IMG/VR virus record: IMGVR_UViG_3300044701_002888
Location: 1-27,850 of that record
From: a virus
Strand: one strand, 5' to 3'
Length of the DNA stretch: 27,850 nt
Shown here: positions 22,621-27,850 of the stretch, in pieces
How the letters are laid out: the number at the start of each line of letters is the position of its first letter
How positions within the stretch are numbered: the first letter of the stretch is position 1
Notes under the pieces: model-generated
Seen by the model: the letters and a program-made list of their open reading frames with translations, nothing else
Databases searched by the model: none
What the model was told of the DNA's origin: nothing
Program-made: the position numbers and the translations under genes

Positions 22621-22712
22621 CGGTCAAGACGGCCGGCTGGCGGCGCACAAGCGCACGACACGCTGCGTGACATCGGCTGGCGTGGTTGCATGACTTTGCA
22701 TGGGTGGTGAAT

Positions 22713-22985
22713 GTGTCGAACCTTGAGGCGGCCCGCAGCAGTGACCGACGCCGGGCGCTCGAGGTGTTGCGTGACACGTTGGCGGCGGCGCTCGATGTGG
22801 CGGAGCCGAACGTGCAGGCGCAGATCGCTGCGCAGTACAGGGCGGCGCTGGCCGAGTTGGCTGGCCTGCCTGACACCGGGAGGGTTAACAAGCGTGACGA
22901 GCTCGCGGCACGCCGTGCGGATCGGCAATCAGCGGCCAAGGCTGTGCAGCCTGCCCGAAAGAAGGGCGGCAAGCGCGGGGCCTGA
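22713..22985 (+). CDS. terS: Terminase small subunit
   Basis: 90 residues if started at GTG 22713; GTG 22704 or 22707 in the same frame are alternatives. The sequence (NLEAARSSDRRRALEVLRDT, then LAAALDVAEPNVQAQIAAQY and AALAELAGLP) matches the short helical actinophage small terminase, which ends in a basic KKGGKRGA tail. It recognises the packaging site and brings the large subunit to it. Its 3' end overlaps the large subunit start by about 90 bases. Confidence 0.72.
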   Translation: MSNLEAARSSDRRRALEVLRDTLAAALDVAEPNVQAQIAAQYRAALAELAGLPDTGRVNKRDELAARRADRQSAAKAVQPARKKGGKRGA

Positions 22986-24336
22986 CGCCGTCGAGTTCGC
23001 CGAGTCGTTGGGCATCGTGCTCGACGACTGGCAGGCGTGGGTGTTGGACGGGATGCTGTCCGAGGATGAGAACTCCCGGCTGTGTGCGTCGACGTCGGTG
23101 CTGGTCGTGCCACGGCAGAACGGCAAGAACGCGGTGCTCGAGGCGTTGGAGCTGTACGCGTTCTTCGTGCTCGGCCTGCGACGCATCCTGCACACCGCCC
23201 ATCTGACGGACACGTCGGCGGAGCACATGCAACGCCTACGTGACGTGATCGACGACAACCCTGACCTGCGGTCGTTGTGCGAGTTCCACACGGCGAACGG
23301 CAAGGAACGGATCACCCGTACCGACACGGGGGCGACGATCAAGTTTGTGACCAGGTCGAAGAAGACGGGTCGTGGTTCGTCGCCGCAGCTGGTGGTGTTC
23401 GACGAGGCGTTGCAGCTGACCGAGCAGCATGTGCAGGCGATCGTGCCGGCGTTGTCGGCGCAGTCGATGCGTGACGACAAGCCGTTGACGGTGTACACCT
23501 CGAGCGCACCGTTGCCGGAGTCGTCGGTGTTGAACCGGTTGCGCCGGTCGTGCATCGACGGGTTCCCGTCGGCGTTCTTCGCCGAGTGGTCGTGCGACGA
23601 CGAGGGTTTGGATCACCGTGACCGTGAACGGTGGTACGAGGCGAACCCTGCGTTGGGTATCCGCATCTCGGAGGAGTACATCGCCGAGAACGAGCTGGCG
23701 GTGCTGTCACGTGAGGCGTTCCTGATCGAACGTCTCGGGGTGGTGCCGGGCGACCAGGCGGAGACGGGTGTGATCCCGTTGGACAAGTGGCGTGCCCTCG
23801 TTGACATGACACCGCCACCGGTGCAGGGTGTTGCGTCGTTGGCGGTCGGCCCGGGTGGGATGTGGGCAGCGTTGGGTTTCGCAACGGTCCGCCCGGACGG
23901 GTTGCTGCACGTCGAGGTGGCACGGCATGAGCCGGGCACGGCGTGGGTGGTGGAGTCGGCTCGGCGTGCGTTCGAGGAGACGGGGCTGCCGTTGGTGGTG
24001 GACCCGAAGACGGAGACCGCTGGCCTGATCGACCGACTGGTCGATGCCGGTGTCGAGGTGCGGAAGGTGTCGGGGCCCGAGTGGGTGGCGGCGTGTCTGG
24101 CGTTCCAGTCGGATGTGCAGAACCTGCAGTTGCGGCACCGTGATCAGGCACCGTTGAACGCGTCGGTGCTGGCCGCCGACATTCGTCCTGCGGGCGAGGC
24201 GTGGGTGTTCCGCCCACGGGTCGCGTCGATGGACATGACCCCGTTGTTTGCGGCGGTGCTGGCTGCGTCGAGCGCCCGTCGGGGTGACACGCCGGCCGAG
24301 GCTGCGCCGATGTTCTTCAGTCTCGCCGACGTCTAG
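22894..24336 (+). CDS. terL: Terminase large subunit
   Basis: 480 residues from GTG 22894, chosen because GGGAGGG lies nine bases before it; the open frame extends further upstream only as an Arg-rich shadow of terS. The ATPase has V-P-R74-Q-N-G-K78-N (Walker A-like) and L-V-V-F-D170-E171-A (Walker B). The C-terminal half is the RNase H-like nuclease; its first strand reads S-L-A-V-G-P where an Asp is common (AVD), so the catalytic set may be shifted or the nuclease partly altered. The protein cuts concatemeric DNA and pumps it into the head. Confidence 0.9.
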   Translation: MTSSRHAVRIGNQRPRLCSLPERRAASAGPDAVEFAESLGIVLDDWQAWVLDGMLSEDENSRLCASTSVLVVPRQNGKNAVLEALELYAFFVLGLRRILHTAHLTDTSAEHMQRLRDVIDDNPDLRSLCEFHTANGKERITRTDTGATIKFVTRSKKTGRGSSPQLVVFDEALQLTEQHVQAIVPALSAQSMRDDKPLTVYTSSAPLPESSVLNRLRRSCIDGFPSAFFAEWSCDDEGLDHRDRERWYEANPALGIRISEEYIAENELAVLSREAFLIERLGVVPGDQAETGVIPLDKWRALVDMTPPPVQGVASLAVGPGGMWAALGFATVRPDGLLHVEVARHEPGTAWVVESARRAFEETGLPLVVDPKTETAGLIDRLVDAGVEVRKVSGPEWVAACLAFQSDVQNLQLRHRDQAPLNASVLAADIRPAGEAWVFRPRVASMDMTPLFAAVLAASSARRGDTPAEAAPMFFSLADV

Positions 24337-24358
24337 TCGGTTCCGAGGAGTGGTGTCG

Positions 24359-24505
24359 ATGAGCCGTAAGACGATCACCGACGCCGTGGAGGCGGTCGGG
24401 GCTGCCCTGTTCACCGTCGGTGTGGCAGCGATCTATGTGCCGGCCGGTGTGATGGTCGCCGGGGTGCTGCTCGTGTTGGGTGCGTATCTGGCCGGTGACG
24501 AGTGA
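24359..24505 (+). CDS. Small two-helix membrane protein between terminase and portal
   Basis: 48 residues from ATG 24359, with GAGGAG at 24344-24349. It is almost wholly hydrophobic (AVGAALFTVGVAAIYVPAGV, then MVAGVLLVLGAYLAG), compatible with two membrane helices joined by a Pro turn. The stop overlaps the portal start. Small membrane proteins at this place are seen in some actinophages; the role is unknown. Confidence 0.6.
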   Translation: MSRKTITDAVEAVGAALFTVGVAAIYVPAGVMVAGVLLVLGAYLAGDE

Positions 24506-25683
24506 GCCTGCTGCGTAACGCCCGCCAGGCGGCGTCGTTCGAGTCGCTCGAGGAGCGGATCGAGCAGGCTGTGGAGCAGCGTGTAGTCCGCGACCCGGGC
24601 TGGACGGCGTGGGCGAACTCGAACGGTGGCGTGCCCGGTTCGTCAGCGGTTGACGGTGACCGTGCGATGCAGCTCCTCGCCGTGTACGGGTGCGTGCAGT
24701 TGATCACCGATTCGATTGCGACGTTGCCGATCGACGTGTACCGGCAGAACCCGGACGGGTCGAAGGTGGAGTTGCCGTTGCCGCGGTGGATGGCGTGGGA
24801 GTCGTCGCCCGGTGTGGACCGTGTCGACTTCCTGTCGCGGGTGCTGGTGTCGTTGCTGTTGGACGGCAACGCCTACCTGGTGCCGGGCAGGAACGCGAAC
24901 GGTGTCGTCGTCGAGGTGTACGTGCTGGACCCGGCGGTGGTGGAGGTGCGGCGTCACAGCGACGGCCGTGTCGCCTACATCGTCGACGGCCGTGAGGTCG
25001 TCGGGCTGGATGTGTTGCACGTGCGTGGCATGTGCGCCCCCGGCGAGCTGAAGGGCGTGAACCCGATCGAGGCGGCACGCCAGATGCTGGCGATGGGGTT
25101 GGCGGCGAACGCGTCGGCGGAGAAGTTCTTCACCCAGGGGGCGGTGATCCCCGGTGTGATCGAGGCGCCCGGGTCGATGACCCGTGAGCAGATGCGCGAC
25201 ATGCGTGACAACTGGGTGGTGTCGCACGGCGGTGTGAAGCGCTCGCACCTGCCGGGCATCCTGACCAACGGGGCGACATGGCGGTCGGTGTCGATCACCG
25301 CCGAGCAGGCCCAGTTCCTGCAGACCCGCCGCTACACGGACGCGCAGATCGCCGGCCAGTTGTTCCGTGTCGACCCGACATTGCTCGGCATCCCGGTCGA
25401 GGGCACCTCACTCACTTACAACAACGTGGAATCCCGTGGGATTCACCTTGCGCGTCACACGCTGATGCCTTGGGTCGTCAGGGTCGAGCGTGCCCTCGGC
25501 CGGCTGCTACCAGCGAACCAGTACGCACGGTTCAACATGGACGGCCTGATGCGTGCCGACCTGTCGACCCGCTACGCCAGCTACAAGACCGGCCTCGAGG
25601 CGGGGTTCCTCACGGTCGACGAGGTTCGCCGCCTGGAGGACCTTGAGCTGTTGCCTGACATCCCGGCGGCGACCGATGCGTGA
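24502..25683 (+). CDS. Portal protein (HK97 family)
   Basis: 393 residues from GTG 24502. Diagnostic HK97-portal patterns are AVYGCVQLITDSIATLPIDV, LLDGNAYLVPGRNA, VLHVRGMCAPGELKGVNPIE and TSLTYNNVESR followed by PWVVRVERALGRLL. Twelve copies form the ring at one head vertex through which DNA enters and to which the tail joins. Its length is normal for the family. It overlaps the HAD-protease gene by eight bases. Confidence 0.92.
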   Translation: MSLLRNARQAASFESLEERIEQAVEQRVVRDPGWTAWANSNGGVPGSSAVDGDRAMQLLAVYGCVQLITDSIATLPIDVYRQNPDGSKVELPLPRWMAWESSPGVDRVDFLSRVLVSLLLDGNAYLVPGRNANGVVVEVYVLDPAVVEVRRHSDGRVAYIVDGREVVGLDVLHVRGMCAPGELKGVNPIEAARQMLAMGLAANASAEKFFTQGAVIPGVIEAPGSMTREQMRDMRDNWVVSHGGVKRSHLPGILTNGATWRSVSITAEQAQFLQTRRYTDAQIAGQLFRVDPTLLGIPVEGTSLTYNNVESRGIHLARHTLMPWVVRVERALGRLLPANQYARFNMDGLMRADLSTRYASYKTGLEAGFLTVDEVRRLEDLELLPDIPAATDA

Positions 25684-26707
25684 ACGTCGCGCACCGGGCG
25701 ACCCGCTGGCGCTGATCGTCGACATCGACAACACGTTGATCACCTTTGACGGTGACGCCCGCACCGAGGTGATCGACTGGGTGAACAGCGCCGAGGGTCG
25801 CCTGTTCGTCGTCACGGGCCGTGTCGAAGCGGAACGTGACCGCACCGAGCAGGTGCTGCAGGCGATCGGCCTGCGCGCTCACCGCCTGTACATGAAGCCT
25901 GATTCTTCTTCGGAGACGCCTGCGTTCAAGTACGCGCTGGCCGAGGAACTGCTCGACGAGTGGGACATCTGGATCGCCGTCGACGACAACCCTGACAACC
26001 GTGCCGAGTTCCGTCGGCTCGGCATCGACGCGGTCGCCCCTGACGACCTGCCCGCATCGAAAGGTGCCCGCATGATACCCACCGATATCGCGCCCGAGCT
26101 GCGCGCCGCACTCGACCGGGCGAAGGAGTTCCGTGCGTTCGCCCGGTTCGACGACGTCGAGGAACGCGCAGCGAACGGTGACGTCGTGTTCCGCGGCTAC
26201 GCGTCGGTGTTCGACGCCCCGTACGACATTGCCGGCGCGTTCACCGAGACCGTGAAGCGCGGTGCGTTCGCCCGCACCCTCGACCATCGCGAGTGGCGAA
26301 TCCACCTCCTCGTCAACCATGACGAGTCGTCGATCCCGCTCGCCTCCGTCGAGGCCGGCACGATGCGCCTGTCAGAAGACGCGCACGGCCTGCGTGTCGA
26401 AGCGGCACTCGATCCGACGTCACCGTACGCACAGTCGGTCATCTCCGCGGTCCGCCGAGGCGACCTGGCAGAAATGTCGTTCGCATTCTCAGTGGTTCGC
26501 GACAACTGGTCGCAGGACTACACCAAGCGCGACCTTCTCGAGGTCCGCCTGTACGAAGTCTCGGTGGTGCGCAACGGGGCGAACCCGGCAACCACCGCCG
26601 AATTGGCGTCGGCCGTCACGGTCGACACCGAGGCTGCACCCAAAGTGCAGCGCAACAAGCTCGACGAGGTTGAGCTTGAACTCCGTCTGCGGCTTCTCGC
26701 CGCCTGA
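25676..26707 (+). CDS. HAD-like phosphatase fused to HK97 prohead protease
   Basis: 343 residues from ATG 25676. Residues 11-125 are a HAD-type domain: D16-I-D18-N-T, V-T-G-R near 47, K74/K85, and V-D-D-N at 102-105, like the 3' phosphatase part of polynucleotide kinases. Residues about 145-310 are a prohead protease of family S78: V-N-H215-D, M-S268-F-A-F and Y-E294-V supply the His-Ser-Glu triad. The protease matures capsid subunits during assembly. An in-frame ATG at 26072 (M133) with AAAGGTG at 26060-26066 could give the protease alone. The HAD domain is an unusual partner; a DNA 3'-end phosphatase is one possibility. Confidence 0.87.
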   Translation: MRERRAPGDPLALIVDIDNTLITFDGDARTEVIDWVNSAEGRLFVVTGRVEAERDRTEQVLQAIGLRAHRLYMKPDSSSETPAFKYALAEELLDEWDIWIAVDDNPDNRAEFRRLGIDAVAPDDLPASKGARMIPTDIAPELRAALDRAKEFRAFARFDDVEERAANGDVVFRGYASVFDAPYDIAGAFTETVKRGAFARTLDHREWRIHLLVNHDESSIPLASVEAGTMRLSEDAHGLRVEAALDPTSPYAQSVISAVRRGDLAEMSFAFSVVRDNWSQDYTKRDLLEVRLYEVSVVRNGANPATTAELASAVTVDTEAAPKVQRNKLDEVELELRLRLLAA

Positions 26708-26796
26708 CGACACCGCACGCTAAGGCCCGCTCGCCCCGTCGATTCCTGTCGGCACGCCCGAGCACCCGACCCTGCACCCCTCAATCAACACTTACC

Positions 26797-26818
26797 GCCC
26801 CGATGGGGCAGGAAGGAC
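26797..26818 (+). promoter_or_regulatory. Hairpin and ribosome-binding site before the capsid gene
   Basis: The 118-base gap before the capsid gene contains the hairpin GCCCC-GAT-GGGGC (26797-26809) directly followed by AGGAAGGAC (26810-26818). The hairpin may tune the strong translation the capsid protein needs. Nothing else was seen in the gap. Confidence 0.45.
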
Positions 26819-26825
26819 GTGGGTC

Positions 26826-27850
26826 GTGAATTACGACAACCACATCAAGGGCGTGCACGAGCGCAAGCTCCGCGCCTACCACCAGATGACCGAGATCCTC
26901 GACAACGTCAAGGCCGGCGAGGAACTGTCGGCCGAGGCCCGCGCCTCGTTCGACCGCGCCGAGGCCGACTTCAAGGCGTGCGCCGACGAGCTCGCCCGCT
27001 TCGAGCGCACCGCCGCCTACGGCGAGGCACGCGACGCCGAGCTCGCCCGCATCACCGCACCCGCCGCCCCGGCAGTGCAGGAGCAGCGCACCGACGCCGA
27101 CATCCTCCGCGCTCTCGCCCTCGGCGACACCCGCGCAGCCCACTTCGAGAAGCGTGACGTGGTGAAGACGTCGACCGGCGCCCCGGTGCCGACCTCGTTC
27201 TACAACCAGCTCGTCGAGCACCTCGTCGTCGTCGGCCCGATGCTCGACGCCAGCATCTCGACGGTCATCACGACCGCCGGTGGCGAGAACCTCCAGATCC
27301 CCCGCACGTCGGCGTACAGCACCGCTGCCATCGTCGGCGAGGGCACCGCGATCTCCGAGTCCGACCCGACGTTCCAGGCGTTCACCACGCTCGGCGCGTT
27401 CAAGTACTCGGAGCTGTTCCAGGTGTCGCGTGAGATGATCGAGGACTCGGGTGTCGACCTCCTCGGCTTCGTCGCACGCCAGGCCGGCATCTCGCTCGCC
27501 ACCGCCGTCAACAGCGGACTCACGACCGGCACGGGCACCGTGCAGCCGTGGGGCATCGTGTCCCGCGCCTCGTCGGCGTCGGTCACCGGCGGCACCGGTG
27601 TGGCGGGCGTCCCGACGTACGAGAACCTCGTCGATCTCGCCTACTCGGTGAACTCGGCGTACCGCCGTCAGGGCGCCTCGTTCATGGGCAACGCCAAGGC
27701 AGCGGCCGCGGTCCGCAAGATCAAGGACGGCTCGGGTGCCTACATCTGGCAGCCGGCTTTCCAGATGGGCCAGCCCGACATGCTGCTCGGTCACCCGTGG
27801 ATCGAGAACCCGGACATGGCCGACCCGGCGGTCAACGCCAAGTCGATCAT
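26826..27850 (+). CDS. Major capsid protein (HK97 fold), 3' end outside the window
   Basis: 341 residues are visible from GTG 26826; the end lies beyond 27850. Residues 1-100 are a charged coiled coil (KGVHERKLRAYHQMTEILDN), the delta domain that acts as an internal scaffold and is removed by the prohead protease encoded just upstream. From about residue 115 the shell fold begins (GAPVPTSFYNQLVEHL, then IPRTSAYSTAAIVGEGTAIS, then FKYSELFQVSREMIEDSGVD), a typical HK97-type capsid. A strong AGGAAGGAC site precedes the start. The likely cleavage is near residues 95-115, between the coiled coil and the shell. Confidence 0.93.
   Translation, partial: MNYDNHIKGVHERKLRAYHQMTEILDNVKAGEELSAEARASFDRAEADFKACADELARFERTAAYGEARDAELARITAPAAPAVQEQRTDADILRALALGDTRAAHFEKRDVVKTSTGAPVPTSFYNQLVEHLVVVGPMLDASISTVITTAGGENLQIPRTSAYSTAAIVGEGTAISESDPTFQAFTTLGAFKYSELFQVSREMIEDSGVDLLGFVARQAGISLATAVNSGLTTGTGTVQPWGIVSRASSASVTGGTGVAGVPTYENLVDLAYSVNSAYRRQGASFMGNAKAAAAVRKIKDGSGAYIWQPAFQMGQPDMLLGHPWIENPDMADPAVNAKSI

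Noticed and set aside
22711-22893. Upstream extension of the large terminase frame
   Set aside because: This stretch translates to Arg/Ser/Trp-rich sequence that is the out-of-frame image of terS. A good ribosome-binding site at 22878-22884 places the start at 22894.
26781-27794. A minus-strand frame of 337 codons under the capsid gene
   Set aside because: Antisense shadow of an unmistakable HK97-type capsid gene; the product is Gly/Arg/Glu repetitive without domain patterns.

Overview
The window is almost entirely the genome of a temperate, tailed, HK97-fold siphovirus of a high-GC Gram-positive host. Host evidence: high GC throughout, frequent GTG starts, and a WhiB-family protein, a family confined to Actinomycetota and their phages. 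A finer host assignment (for example Acidimicrobiia) would be a guess. Genes are packed in long co-directional runs joined by ATGA or GTGA stop/start overlaps, so translation is probably coupled along each run.

Layout: (1) 1-8251 is the end of the late operon: tape measure (5' end missing), a LamG-bearing minor tail protein, a C1q-like tail protein, a lysis cassette (small membrane proteins around an M15 peptidase endolysin), a collagen-like tail fibre and a small tail-tip protein. (2) 8252-8431 is an intergenic run of three strong hairpins. (3) 8432-10054 is a short operon with a metallophosphoesterase and small Cys-rich proteins, closed by a terminator. (4) 10153-12303 is the lysogeny module: a complete tRNA-Lys(UUU) gene that overlaps the 3' end of a leftward tyrosine integrase, a repeat-rich attP-like interval, a small ORF with a G14 tract, a leftward XRE repressor and a divergent control region with three inverted repeats. 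(5) 12311-22118 is the early operon: a MerR/Xis-like protein, RecB/Cas4-like and other PD-(D/E)XK nucleases, an SSB-like protein, a WhiB fusion, a secreted lysozyme-like protein and a primase-polymerase/helicase. Directly after the helicase lie two inverted iteron arrays flanking an AT-rich core, a candidate replication origin. (6) 22191-27850 is the packaging and head module: HNH endonuclease, a palindrome-rich candidate cos/pac interval, small and large terminase, portal, a HAD-prohead protease fusion and the major capsid protein (3' end missing).

The window starts inside the tape measure gene and ends inside the capsid gene. What is missing between them (head-tail connectors, tail tube, tail chaperones, tape-measure N-terminus) is exactly what would close one circular phage genome. 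The simplest reading is a circularly permuted, non-integrated phage genome rather than a prophage with chromosomal flanks, although the complete tRNA gene beside int leaves some doubt.

The items most worth a second look are the inverted iteron arrays at 21401-21620, the WhiB core flanked by two CxxC modules, the HAD-prohead protease fusion with an apparent internal start, the lower-GC nuclease gene at 18548, and the G14 tract beside the repressor.
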